From assembly GCA_023248855.1 (NCBI GenBank), contig JAHFDS010000014.1:1-51467 (forward strand): DNA of 51,467 bases, given 5' to 3'. Within the stretch, counting starts at the first letter, position 1. Each line of letters starts with the position of its first letter. Source of the DNA: Myxococcales bacterium. Its GTDB lineage: Bacteria; Myxococcota_A; Polyangia; JAHFDS01. A program made the translations under genes and the position numbers. Below, in pieces: positions 40,301-47,504 of this stretch. The notes under the pieces were generated by a model. The model was given only the letters and a program-made list of their open reading frames with translations, was not told the origin of the DNA and did not search any database.

Positions 40301-40752
40301 TCCCGCTTCTCCGCACCGAGGCCCTGCACCTCGTCGGCCGCATCGGCCTCGCGAGTGCCGTTGCAGCGCGGGACCCGGGCCTGCTGCGCGCGGTGCGGCC
40401 GGTTCAACGCCGGCTCGACCGCGAGCGCGGGCCACTCGCCCGCGGCTTCGCGCTGCTGCTCCGGGCCGGCACCGCCCGCGCAGGAGGAGATTCAGCCAGG
40501 GCTGTCGCCCTCCTGCGCTCCGCGCTCTCGGAGCTCGAAGCCTCGGAGACCCTGCTCTACGCGACCGCCGCCCGCCGCCGACTCGGCGAGACCCTCGGGG
40601 GCGACGAGGGCCGGCCCCTCGTCGCCGAGGCAGACGCCTGGTACGCCGGGCGCGGCGTCAAGAACCCCCAGCGCATGACGGCCATGCTCGTCCCCGGCTG
40701 GCCCCACCCGGACCACCCACCCCATCGCTCGCGGGCCTCGTCTGGCCGATGA
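37333..40752 (+). CDS. C-lobe, ATPase and TPR part of the second giant Ser/Thr kinase
   Basis: This frame continues the split kinase. It has HRDIKPSN (Asp58 of this frame), DFGLA, YMAPEQ, then a STAND/AAA ATPase with Walker A GASGIGKS and Walker B LVLDDLQWVD, and a long TPR-like helical region to the end. The GTG at 37333 is only the first possible start in the frame; no ribosome site supports independent translation. Removing one C from the C8 run would join both parts into one protein of about 1260 aa, colinear with the upstream paralogue. It is a phase-variable gene, a young pseudogene or a sequencing error. The ATPase/TPR part shows no other damage. Confidence 0.8.
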   Translation: MVLPPRRTCSTRSGRGSDETLGPPVRAVRCDEARLRAVLPQLAQGLHALHEAGSIHRDIKPSNILVTREGRVVLLDFGLATRVDSVDRESRVGQVIGTVAYMAPEQARSDLRLSPAADWYAVGVILYEALTGRVPFKGPLIRVLMDKQQHVPPPPRALIPSAPKDLDQLCADLIEREPAERPTGAVVLRRLGLEVRDQRPATGTFSVAVTLSGRELELAQLELGLQTVLNFQAATMLVRGASGIGKSTLVQSFLDRARDLHPSLVVLQGRCYERETVPYQAMDSLIDHLSHHWVGLPSADARALLPREATLLPRLFPVLGRVPAIAETPRPRAIADPQELRTRAFGALREVLQRLAQRHPLVLVLDDLQWVDAGTLTVLADLMRPPDPPALLLVLSTRSEGSEPLGELIRGMGCASDTIELAPLSAGAATALAAELLGPDAAQLAAEVAREADGNPFFISELVKYVQSAEDARLGSISLDQVITERIAQLSAPARRVLELVALAGEPVTRRVLASAAEVTPASLKQDSAMLRSARFVRAVGDRAEDRVEPFHDRVRGAVTKELSPDQRSTHHRRLALALERWGEGSSARLAQHWHAAGDGQRGAEHARKAAEEALARFDFDRAADLYLMTLELGDPEPTEEHAIYLALGDALSRAGRPNRAAQAFKLASQGVNKVEELELNRRMAEELLHGGYLVEGLSVIRTVLAELGLRLAKTPLAALLFALLLRAWLRLRGLGWSPKSPGDLSPRALLRLDVLAAVSTGLAIVDPLRGIEYQARRLLCALHLGEPERLFFALAWESCVVTAMGRPRRAHRLLVEARRVQPQPEKYHQAWIHAASGMASYFSAAWRNARESFSSAARLLFDAGRIGWESDQVQLYECFSLLYLGELAELGRRVPGHVREAERRGDRHASVNQRIRLNLVWLARDDVSGAEGDLEGAMSSWLPEEDGFLVQHAWALHGRGEIALYAGADLWEYVQARLPALRRSQLLRIPLLRTEALHLVGRIGLASAVAARDPGLLRAVRPVQRRLDRERGPLARGFALLLRAGTARAGGDSARAVALLRSALSELEASETLLYATAARRRLGETLGGDEGRPLVAEADAWYAGRGVKNPQRMTAMLVPGWPHPDHPPHRSRASSGR

Positions 40753-40767
40753 TCGGTCGAGCCCTGA

Positions 40768-41097
40768 TCAGTCCTCGTCGTCGCGCCTGAGGCGCCTGAG
40801 CGGCTGCGTCTTGATCGCATCGGCCGGCGAAGCCGCCACCATGATCTCGTCCTCCTTGGCCGGGACGATCATCACGGCGACCTTGTGCGCCTTGGCGATC
40901 GCCTGGACGAGCTCGACGATCTCGCTGCCGTCGTCCTCCTCGCTCGCCGGTGTGTGGTGCTTCTTGAGGACCGACCTGAAGATCGAGTGCGCGAAGCCGA
41001 AACCGTGTTTCGTTCGCAGCTCGGCGGTCGCCGCCTGCACCGCTGCGGCCGAGCCGGAGAAGATCACCAGGAACGCCAGCCGGCCCATCCCGCTCAT
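40768..41097 (-). CDS. Small exported hypothetical protein, 109 aa
   Basis: The N-terminus MSGMGRLAFLVIFSGSAAAV looks like a signal peptide (or anchor) ending near residue 22 (VQAATA). An alternative ATG is three codons in. The mature part has a basic helical segment (FAHSIFRSVLKKHH), an acidic turn (ASEEDDGSE), a strand VAVMIVPAKEDEIMVAA, and a basic/acidic tail (LRRLRRDDED). It converges with the split-kinase gene, leaving 15 bases. Family unknown. Confidence 0.65.
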   Translation of the reverse strand: MSGMGRLAFLVIFSGSAAAVQAATAELRTKHGFGFAHSIFRSVLKKHHTPASEEDDGSEIVELVQAIAKAHKVAVMIVPAKEDEIMVAASPADAIKTQPLRRLRRDDED

Positions 41098-41192
41098 GAT
41101 CGCACACGGACTGCGGCGAATGGAGGCGCGCGTGTGGTCGGGCCACGGTCGGCCTTCCCAGGGTCCCGGTGGGGGTGCGGTATTCTGTGCGC

Positions 41193-42197
41193 GTGGGTCG
41201 CTGGGTCATGGCGGGAGCGCTCGGGGCGTGCATGGTCGGCAGTGCGGGGGCGCGCGCGGCCCCGGTCGAGCTCCGGGTCGGCACCATCGCTCCAGAGGGG
41301 AGCGCGTACGCCACCTGCGCCGGTGCGATGCGAGACGCGATGCATCGCGCGGCCGGCCCCGGCCTGCGCATCAAGCTCTTCCTGGGCGCCGCGCTCGGCG
41401 ACGAGCAGACCATGCTGGGCAAGACCCTGGAGGGCAAGCACCAGCAGGCCACGGGGGTCACGATGGCGACGGTGGCCACCGCGGTGCCCGAGCTCGCGCT
41501 GTTCGATCTGCCGTTTCTGTTCGAGAACGAGGCGGAGGTGGACGCGGTGCTCGCCTCCGACGTGCGCGAGCGCGTCCGCGCCATCCTGGCCCGGCACGAC
41601 CTCGAGCTCATCGGCCTGCTGGATGCGGGCTGGCGCCACCTGGCCTCGCGCCGGCGGCCCATCGCCACGCCCGGAGACCTCGCGGGACTGCGGGTGCGCT
41701 CGCAGCCGCTGGGCCTGCACCTCGAGATGTGGCGGGCGCTCGGGGCGCTGCCGAAGCCGCTGCCGATCACCGAGCTCATGACCGCGCTGGAGGTCGGGCA
41801 CATCGAGGCCTTCGACATCCCGGCCGTCTTCCTGTTCGGGGCCTCGCTGCACACCCAGATCCGGTACTTCGCGCGGTCGGCGCACGTCTTCCAGGTGGGG
41901 GCGGTCGTCGCGAGCCGGAAGACCGTCTCGCCCGCCCACCTCAGGCTGCTCGCCAGCGCGTGGCAACGCAACGAGCGAGCCTGCAACACGTCCATCCGCG
42001 ATGAGGCGTGGCAGGTCGAGGGCGAGCTGACGCGCGCCGGCATCACGGTCACCGTGCTCTCGCCCCAGGCCCGCGCGGCCTTCAAGGAGAAGCTGGCGCC
42101 GCTCCGCGACAGCTTCCGCAAGGCGACGACGCCGGCCGGACGGGCGCTCCTCGCCGCCGTCGAGCGCGTGCTCGCGCGCCAGCGCCGAGAACGCTGA
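41193..42197 (+). CDS. TRAP transporter solute-binding protein (DctP family)
   Basis: This periplasmic receptor belongs to the tripartite ATP-independent periplasmic transporter class. After a signal peptide (MAGALGACMVGSAGARAAPV) come LRVGTIAPEGSAYATCAGAM, IKLFLGAALGDEQTMLGKTL, FDLPFLFENEAEVDAVL, the ligand-arginine region DLAGLRVRSQPLGLH, and the TRAP-typical PLPITELMTALEVGHIEAFD. The GTG at 41193 is chosen because TATTCT (41181-41186) ends six bases before it; a GTG at 41169 is possible. No DctQ or DctM membrane gene lies nearby, so the receptor must serve a transporter elsewhere or act alone. The ligand is unknown; many family members bind organic acids. Confidence 0.87.
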   Translation: MGRWVMAGALGACMVGSAGARAAPVELRVGTIAPEGSAYATCAGAMRDAMHRAAGPGLRIKLFLGAALGDEQTMLGKTLEGKHQQATGVTMATVATAVPELALFDLPFLFENEAEVDAVLASDVRERVRAILARHDLELIGLLDAGWRHLASRRRPIATPGDLAGLRVRSQPLGLHLEMWRALGALPKPLPITELMTALEVGHIEAFDIPAVFLFGASLHTQIRYFARSAHVFQVGAVVASRKTVSPAHLRLLASAWQRNERACNTSIRDEAWQVEGELTRAGITVTVLSPQARAAFKEKLAPLRDSFRKATTPAGRALLAAVERVLARQRRER

Positions 42198-42203
42198 GCA
42201 AGA

Positions 42204-43019
42204 CTACCTGCGGCCGCGCTTCTTGCCGCGCTTGCGCGGGCCCTTGTCACGCGGCTCGGGGCGGTCGCGCGGGGGGGGCGCCCGATCCTCGGCGGAGGGC
42301 GCGCTGGCATCGGGCGGCATGACGTAGGTGTCGGGCACGAAGGAGATCTCGGTCCTGCGATTGCGCGCCTTGCCCATCGCGGTCGAGCTCGAGCCGAGCG
42401 GGCGCGTGTTGCCGTAGCCGCCGGCGTAGAGCAGGTGCGGGGACACCTTGCCCTCGTCGGCGAGGAAGCGCACGACGTTGATCGCGCGCGCCGCGGAGAG
42501 CTCCCACGCGGTCGGATACAACTCGCGCAGCGAGGCCTCGCTCGGACCGTCGTCGCAGTGCGCGCCGACCTGGAACATGCGCCCCTTGACGCCGCGCAGC
42601 ACCTCGCCCAGCCGTCGCAGCATCTCCTCGCCCTGCTCGGTCAGATCCGACTGACCCGGCTCGAACAGCGAGGGATCGTAGAACGTCAGCGTGACGCTCC
42701 CGCGCAGCGTCGACAGCTCGACGTTCGGGCCCGCGAGATCCTTCTTGAGCCGCTCCGCCAGGGCGGAGTCGTCGGCGGGCGGCGCGGCGTCGGGCGCGAC
42801 CTCGACCTTCTTGACCTCTTCTGCCTTCTTGCGAGCCTCGTGCTCCTTGTCGAGCTGCTTCTGGCAAGCGACGAGGCCCTTCTTCTTGTCGGAGAAGCGC
42901 GTGAACAGGAACGTCGAGAACCCGACCGTGAACATCACGATCGCCCACGGGATCAGCCGCCACAGCGTCGCCGCCAGCAGGACCTCCGTGGACTCGGGCT
43001 TGTCGAGCTTGACCGCCAT
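42204..43019 (-). CDS. OmpA/MotB-family cell-wall-binding membrane protein
   Basis: Residues 20-43 form one transmembrane helix (LWRLIPWAIVMFTVGFSTFL). A charged coiled coil (45-75) and an OmpA-like peptidoglycan-binding domain (about 105-230) follow, with FEPGQSDLTEQGEEMLRRL, VGAHCDDGPS, WELSAARAINVVRFL and GYGNTRP. The order helix-coil-OmpA is that of MotB-like proteins, but there is no MotA gene and the MotB proton-channel aspartate is not evident in the helix. The basic C-terminus (PRKRGKKRGRR) is disordered. TAGGCT (43033-43028) ends eight bases before the ATG. A structural link between inner membrane and cell wall is likely. Confidence 0.82.
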   Translation of the reverse strand: MAVKLDKPESTEVLLAATLWRLIPWAIVMFTVGFSTFLFTRFSDKKKGLVACQKQLDKEHEARKKAEEVKKVEVAPDAAPPADDSALAERLKKDLAGPNVELSTLRGSVTLTFYDPSLFEPGQSDLTEQGEEMLRRLGEVLRGVKGRMFQVGAHCDDGPSEASLRELYPTAWELSAARAINVVRFLADEGKVSPHLLYAGGYGNTRPLGSSSTAMGKARNRRTEISFVPDTYVMPPDASAPSAEDRAPPPRDRPEPRDKGPRKRGKKRGRR

Positions 43020-43027
43020 TCGGGGTC

Positions 43028-43099
43028 AGCCTAGTACGACCGCGCGCAAGTTCCTACCCGGTTGGCGAGACCCCACGCGGCCGCGACCAGCGCTATCCT
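43028..43099. promoter_or_regulatory. Divergent promoter region, OmpA-like and MEMO genes
   Basis: The minus-strand TAGGCT (43033-43028) serves the OmpA-like gene. The plus-strand TATCCT (43094-43099) lies seven bases before the GTG at 43107. Both match the leaderless layout; no ribosome-binding sites intervene. Confidence 0.45.
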
Positions 43100-43106
43100 C
43101 GTGCGG

Positions 43107-44315
43107 GTGAGCGGGCTACCCGCGCGACCCCGACTGCGCGTCGTCGAGACCTTCCGGGCGGGGAGCGGGCAGGTCGGCCTGCGCGATCCGGCGGGCTTCG
43201 CCGAGGATGTGCTCGTGCTCGACCGGCGTGCCGCCTCGATCGCGGCCCTCCTCGACGGCAGGCGCGACCTCACCGCCATCGCGGCCCGCCTCTTGGCGCA
43301 GGGAGAGCCGACGCCGGTCTCCGAGGTCGAGGCGCTCGTGCGCTCCCTCGAGCGGGCGCACCTGCTCGAGGGCCCGCGGTTCGAGCGACGCCGGGCGCAG
43401 GTCGCGGCAGCCTTTCGGGCCTGCCCGAACCGCCCTGCCCACCACGCCGGGCAGTCGTACGCGGCCTCGGGGGCGGCGCTCCGGCGCGAGCTCGACGGCT
43501 TCGCGCACGCGCGGCGTCCCTTGCCCCGTCGGCCCCGCGCCCTGGTGACGCCGCACATCGACTTCCAGCGCGGGGGACACAGCTACGCGGCCACGTACGG
43601 CGCCCTCTCGCGCGGGCGAGCCGATGAGCCGCCGCTCCTTTGTGTGGTGCTCGGCACGGACCACGTGGGCTGGCGACATCCCTACACGCTGACGCGCAAG
43701 CCCTACGAGACGCCGCTCGGGCCGGTGCCGTGCGCGACCGGCGCCGTGGACGCGCTCGCGGAGGCGCTCGGCGAGGAGGAAGCCTACGCGGACGAGGTGC
43801 ACCACCGGACCGAGCACTCGATCGAGTTCCAGGCGGTGTGGCTGCGGCACACGCTCGGGCAGCGGCCGTTCGAGATCGTTCCGATCCTGTGCGGCTCGCT
43901 GCACGCGCACGTCCTTGCGCGCCGCTCGCCCGCGCGCGAGACGCGCATCGCGCGCTTTCTGGACCGCCTCGGCGAGATCGCGGCGGGCCGCGAGACGCTG
44001 TTCGTGGCGGGCGCCGACCTCGCGCACGTCGGGCCCCACTTCGGCGACGGACACCCCTTCGAGGACCGCGAGCGAGCGGCGCTCGAGCGCAGCGATCGCG
44101 GCCTGCTCGCGGCCTGCGAGGCCGGCGACGCCGAGGGGTTCTTCGACGCCATCGCCGCGACCGGCGACCGGACGCGCGTGTGTGGGCTCGCGCCGATGTA
44201 TGCGCTCTTGCGAATGCTTCCGGGGGCCCGCGGGCAAGCCCTCACCTACGAGCAGTGTCCGGTGCCGGGCAGCCACGGCTCGTGGGTCAGCATCGCAGGC
44301 GTGGTCTGGCCCTAG
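43107..44315 (+). CDS. MEMO1-family protein (AmmeMemoRadiSam system protein B type) with N-terminal winged-helix-like domain
   Basis: Residues 115-402 match the MEMO/AMMECR-associated family: HHAGQSYAASG, PHIDFQRGGHSYAATYGAL, VVLGTDHVGW, HHRTEHSIEFQAVWL, IVPILCGSLH, FVAGADLAHVGPHFGD and the conserved cysteine in RVCGLAPMYALL. These include the histidines and cysteine that bind metal in human MEMO1. Residues 1-100 form an extra helical domain (VLDRRAASIAALLDGRRDLT) resembling PqqD-like or winged-helix peptide-binding domains. The usual partners, AMMECR1 and a radical SAM enzyme, are absent, so this is a stand-alone member. The GTG at 43107 is favoured by TATCCT upstream. Confidence 0.85.
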   Translation: MSGLPARPRLRVVETFRAGSGQVGLRDPAGFAEDVLVLDRRAASIAALLDGRRDLTAIAARLLAQGEPTPVSEVEALVRSLERAHLLEGPRFERRRAQVAAAFRACPNRPAHHAGQSYAASGAALRRELDGFAHARRPLPRRPRALVTPHIDFQRGGHSYAATYGALSRGRADEPPLLCVVLGTDHVGWRHPYTLTRKPYETPLGPVPCATGAVDALAEALGEEEAYADEVHHRTEHSIEFQAVWLRHTLGQRPFEIVPILCGSLHAHVLARRSPARETRIARFLDRLGEIAAGRETLFVAGADLAHVGPHFGDGHPFEDRERAALERSDRGLLAACEAGDAEGFFDAIAATGDRTRVCGLAPMYALLRMLPGARGQALTYEQCPVPGSHGSWVSIAGVVWP

Positions 44316-44355
44316 CGGGTTGATGCGGAGGCGGGCCGACTGTAATGTGCCCCGC

Positions 44356-44580
44356 ATGTCGGCCACCAACATGTACCTGCGCGAGCTCGCGGAGCGAGCG
44401 GCGCTCCTGTTGCGACTCCAGCACGACCGTGCGTACGTCAAGGCGCGGCTGCACGCGAACGTCGCCTGGGACTTCGAGCTCTCGGGCAAGCCGGCCTTCG
44501 CGGCGCAGATCGACAGGCTCGTGGACGACGTGTTCACGCGCGCGGGCGCAGACGGCGGCGCCAAGAAGAAGGGAAAGTGA
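44356..44580 (+). CDS. Small hypothetical protein, 74 aa
   Basis: The ATG at 44356 lies seven bases after TAATGT (44343-44348). The protein MSATNMYLRELAERAALLLR is helical, contains RLQHDRAYVKARLHANVAWD, and ends in a lysine-rich tail (GGAKKKGK). Its stop overlaps the start of the OmpA-type lipoprotein gene (GTGA), so the two are translationally coupled. Family unknown. Confidence 0.68.
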   Translation: MSATNMYLRELAERAALLLRLQHDRAYVKARLHANVAWDFELSGKPAFAAQIDRLVDDVFTRAGADGGAKKKGK

Positions 44581-45401
44581 TCGTGAAGACCCAGGTCGTG
44601 TCGGCGCTGCTCTCGGGCGCCCTGCTCGCCGGTTGCGGCGTACCCAAGGAAGAACACCAGAAGGTCGCGGACGCCCTGCGCAAGCTCGAGGGCGACTTCG
44701 GCAAGATGAAGACGCGCGCCGAGAAGGCAGAGGAGCAGGGCTCGGTCTACAAGGGCCAGCTCGAGGCGCTCGGCCAGGACATGTCCAAGCTCAAGGAGGG
44801 CCAGGAGATGACCTCGGCGGAGCTCGAGCTGGCGAGAAAGCGCATGGACGAGCTGCGCCGCCAGCAGGACGCCAACGAGGTCCGCATCTCGCAGTACAGG
44901 AAGCTGGTCGACAAGCTCAAGAGCATGGTGTCGCAGGGCAAGATCGAGCTGCGCGCGCGCAACGGACGCCTGACGGTGCGCTTGCCCGACGAGATCCTCT
45001 TCCCGCCCGGCAAGGCGGACCTCAAGCAGGAGGGTCGCGACGCGCTGTTCCAGCTCGGCGCCGCGCTGCGCGAGATCGACGACCGCGACTTCCAGATCGC
45101 CGGCCACACCGACAATGTGCCGATCAAGAGCAAGAAGTTCCGCTCGAACTGGGAGCTGTCCCAGGCGCGCGCGCTGGTCGTCCTGCAGATCCTCATGGAG
45201 GCGGGGATGGACCCGCGGCACCTGTCCGCGGCCGGCTTCGCCGACATGGCGCCGGTGGCGGACAACGCGACCGACGACGGCAGGAAGCAGAACCGCCGCA
45301 TCGAGATCGTGCTCGAGCCGAACATCAAGGAGCTGCCGAGCATCGACGAGGTGCTTAAGCCCATCCCGACCAAGCGGACGACCGGGCCGACGGGCTCGTA
45401 G
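44577..45401 (+). CDS. OmpA-family lipoprotein with coiled coil
   Basis: The start GTG overlaps the previous stop. The N-terminus has a lipobox (ALLSGALLAGC). Residues 30-120 form a long coiled coil (KVADALRKLEGDFGKMKTRA), and residues 135-260 an OmpA-like peptidoglycan-binding domain: EILFPPGKADLKQEGRDALF, IAGHTDNVPIKS, NWELSQARALVVLQ, SAAGFADMAPVADN, and the arginines of KQNRRIEIVLEPN. It should tether the outer membrane to the cell wall. Together with the OmpA/MotB-like protein about 2 kb upstream it may form part of an envelope-stabilising set. Confidence 0.87.
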   Translation: MIVKTQVVSALLSGALLAGCGVPKEEHQKVADALRKLEGDFGKMKTRAEKAEEQGSVYKGQLEALGQDMSKLKEGQEMTSAELELARKRMDELRRQQDANEVRISQYRKLVDKLKSMVSQGKIELRARNGRLTVRLPDEILFPPGKADLKQEGRDALFQLGAALREIDDRDFQIAGHTDNVPIKSKKFRSNWELSQARALVVLQILMEAGMDPRHLSAAGFADMAPVADNATDDGRKQNRRIEIVLEPNIKELPSIDEVLKPIPTKRTTGPTGS

Positions 45402-45486
45402 CCGGGACGTAGGGTTCCACGCGCCCGAGCGCATCGATGAAGTTTCAGGTCGGGGTTGTCGGTAGAAGAGGCGCACCGAGACTCCC

Positions 45487-45523
45487 GGCGGCGTGCCGCC
45501 GCAGGCCGTGCCGAGGACGGCAC
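45487..45523. terminator. Tandem GC hairpins between convergent genes
   Basis: GGCGGC/GCCGCC (45487-45500) and GTGCCG/CGGCAC (45508-45523, loop AGGA) form two adjacent hairpins in the 234-base gap between the OmpA lipoprotein and the PilT-like gene. No T run. Nothing else is evident in this gap. Confidence 0.35.
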
Positions 45524-45635
45524 AGGGGCCCCACGCAGCGCGGAGCGCGTAGTGGGGAGAAACACAGCGCCGCCGCGAGTCGCTCCAGGTGCTCATCGAA
45601 GCACAGACGATGCCGCGTATCGATGTGGGTTCGGG

Positions 45636-47501
45636 CTACGCGGGCGGCTGGGTCTTCGGCTTCGCCGCGGCCAGGATGCGCCGCATCTCGGTGGGGTGCG
45701 CCGCCCAGGCCTCGGCCTCGTCGGGCTCGATGGTCCCCGAGCGCACCAGCTGCAGGAGCGAGTCCTCGAGCGTGCACATCCCGTGGCCGCGGCCGGCCTG
45801 CATGAGCGAGACCAGCTGGAAGGGCTTGCCCTCGCGGATCACGTTGGCGGCCGCGTTGCCGCCGATGAGGACCTCGAACGATCCCACCCGGCCTCCGGCC
45901 GCACGCAAGCACAGCCGCTGCGAGACCACGCCTCGCAGCACGTCCGCGAGCTGGACGCGCGCCTGCTGCTGACGATCCGCGGGTTGCAGCGACACGAAGC
46001 GCTCCACCGCGTCCGGCACCGACGGCGCGGTCGTGGTCGCGAGGACCAGGCAGCCGCGGACGGCCGCCTCCAGCGCGAGCCCGGTGGTCTCGCCGTCGGG
46101 CAGATCGCCGAGCACCAGCACCTCCGGATCGGCGCGCAGCGCGGTGCGAACCGCGCTCGAGAAGGACTCGGCGTGGACGCCGACCTCGCGCTGGTGCACG
46201 AGGCAACCCTGGCTCTCGTGCAGGACCTCGATCGGATCCTCGATCGTGACGATGTGCGCGGTCCGCTTGCGGTTGACGAAGTCGACCAGTGCCGCAAGCG
46301 TGGTGGTCTTGCCGCTGCCGGCGGGCCCGCACACGAGGATGAGGCCGCTGCGCTGGGTGGACAGATCGACCACCGAGCGCGGCAGGCCGAGCTCCCCCGG
46401 CGAGGGAAGCTCCGTCCCCAGGAGGCGCAGCGAGGCCGCGGCACCCGCGCGCTCTCGGTACATCGTGACACGCAGGCGGAGCGAGTCGCCGCTCGGCAGG
46501 ATGAGGCTCGTGCCGAAGGTGACCTCTCCGCGCTGGGCGTAGGCCGCGCGGCGCTCGGGCGGCGCGTGCTCGAGCAGGGACTCCACGAACCCGGCCTCGC
46601 CGATGGTGCCTGGCTCGTCCAGGCCGCGCAGGCCGGCACCCGCCCGGATGAGCGGCGCGTGGCCGGTCTGCAGGTGGAGGTCGCTCGCCCGCGCCTCGAG
46701 GGAGCGCTGCAGCAGGGCGCCGAGCGGCAGCACCACCACCGGCGCGCCGTGCGCGGTGGGCTCGACCGGCATCGGCATCGCCTGCATCATGCCGCTGCGC
46801 ACGGGCACTGCGGCCCCGGCCAGCGACGCGGGGGACGGCAGGTCCTGGCGGGTCGTGGGGCCCGCGGCGAGCGTCGCCGCAACCGCGACCCCGCGGGGCA
46901 CCGCCCCGGAATCCATCATCGCCATGACGCCGGTGAGCAGGTGAGGCTGCGGTAGCGGCTCGGCGACCGCTGGCGAAGCGGACCCGCGTCCTGCTCCGAC
47001 GAAGTCAGAGAGCCCCTGCGGCAGGGTGCCTGCGGAGACCTCCCGCGTCGGGTCGGACTGGCCACGCTTGGCCTGCGATGCCGGCACGGCGATCGGATGG
47101 ATACGCCCGATCGAGGCCCCGAGGCCCTGCGTCGTCTGGGGCGACGGCGAGGCAGGAGGCGGAGCGATCTCCTGCTCGATGTTGATCTGCACACCCTCGT
47201 CCGGTGCCGGCGCGATCGACACGCGCCACGCGTCGCGACCGCTCGGCTCAACCGACACCACGAGCTCGCCGTACTCGCTCGTGTGGCGGAACATCGCCCG
47301 GCCCCCCGAGGACACCTCGGCCATCGCCTGCGAGGGCGCGATCTCCTCGATGATCTCGACGAGGTTGGCGTGGGTCAGCTGCTGATTGGCGAAGCGGTCC
47401 CCTGTCGCGAAGCGCAGCTGAACGTTGGCATTGGACTGCAGGATCATCTCCCGCGCCTGGAAGCGGATGAGGCTCTTGGCGTAGTAGTCGATCTTCGCCA
47501 C
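45636..47501 (-). CDS. Divergent PilT-like secretion/pilus ATPase
   Basis: The 621-residue protein has a novel N-terminal region of about 260 aa (starting MAKIDYYAKSLIRFQAREMI) with a Pro/Ala-rich linker. A PilT/PilB-type domain follows: LEARASDLHLQTGHAPLIRA (N-terminal subdomain), Walker A GPAGSGKTTT (about 387-396), and Asp box HIVTIEDPIEVLHES. Two motifs are altered. The Walker B region reads VLGDLPD instead of V-G-E-M-R-D, and the His box reads ATTTAP instead of the usual T-L-H-T. Pilus retraction by a normal cycle is therefore doubtful; regulation or polar localisation is possible. It starts with GTG three bases after the preceding gene. Confidence 0.85.
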   Translation of the reverse strand: MAKIDYYAKSLIRFQAREMILQSNANVQLRFATGDRFANQQLTHANLVEIIEEIAPSQAMAEVSSGGRAMFRHTSEYGELVVSVEPSGRDAWRVSIAPAPDEGVQINIEQEIAPPPASPSPQTTQGLGASIGRIHPIAVPASQAKRGQSDPTREVSAGTLPQGLSDFVGAGRGSASPAVAEPLPQPHLLTGVMAMMDSGAVPRGVAVAATLAAGPTTRQDLPSPASLAGAAVPVRSGMMQAMPMPVEPTAHGAPVVVLPLGALLQRSLEARASDLHLQTGHAPLIRAGAGLRGLDEPGTIGEAGFVESLLEHAPPERRAAYAQRGEVTFGTSLILPSGDSLRLRVTMYRERAGAAASLRLLGTELPSPGELGLPRSVVDLSTQRSGLILVCGPAGSGKTTTLAALVDFVNRKRTAHIVTIEDPIEVLHESQGCLVHQREVGVHAESFSSAVRTALRADPEVLVLGDLPDGETTGLALEAAVRGCLVLATTTAPSVPDAVERFVSLQPADRQQQARVQLADVLRGVVSQRLCLRAAGGRVGSFEVLIGGNAAANVIREGKPFQLVSLMQAGRGHGMCTLEDSLLQLVRSGTIEPDEAEAWAAHPTEMRRILAAAKPKTQPPA

Positions 47502-47504
47502 TAG

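Noticed and set aside
43116-45596. Antisense open frame of 826 codons over the MEMO and OmpA genes
   Set aside because: Shadow of three real genes, with no recognisable motif.
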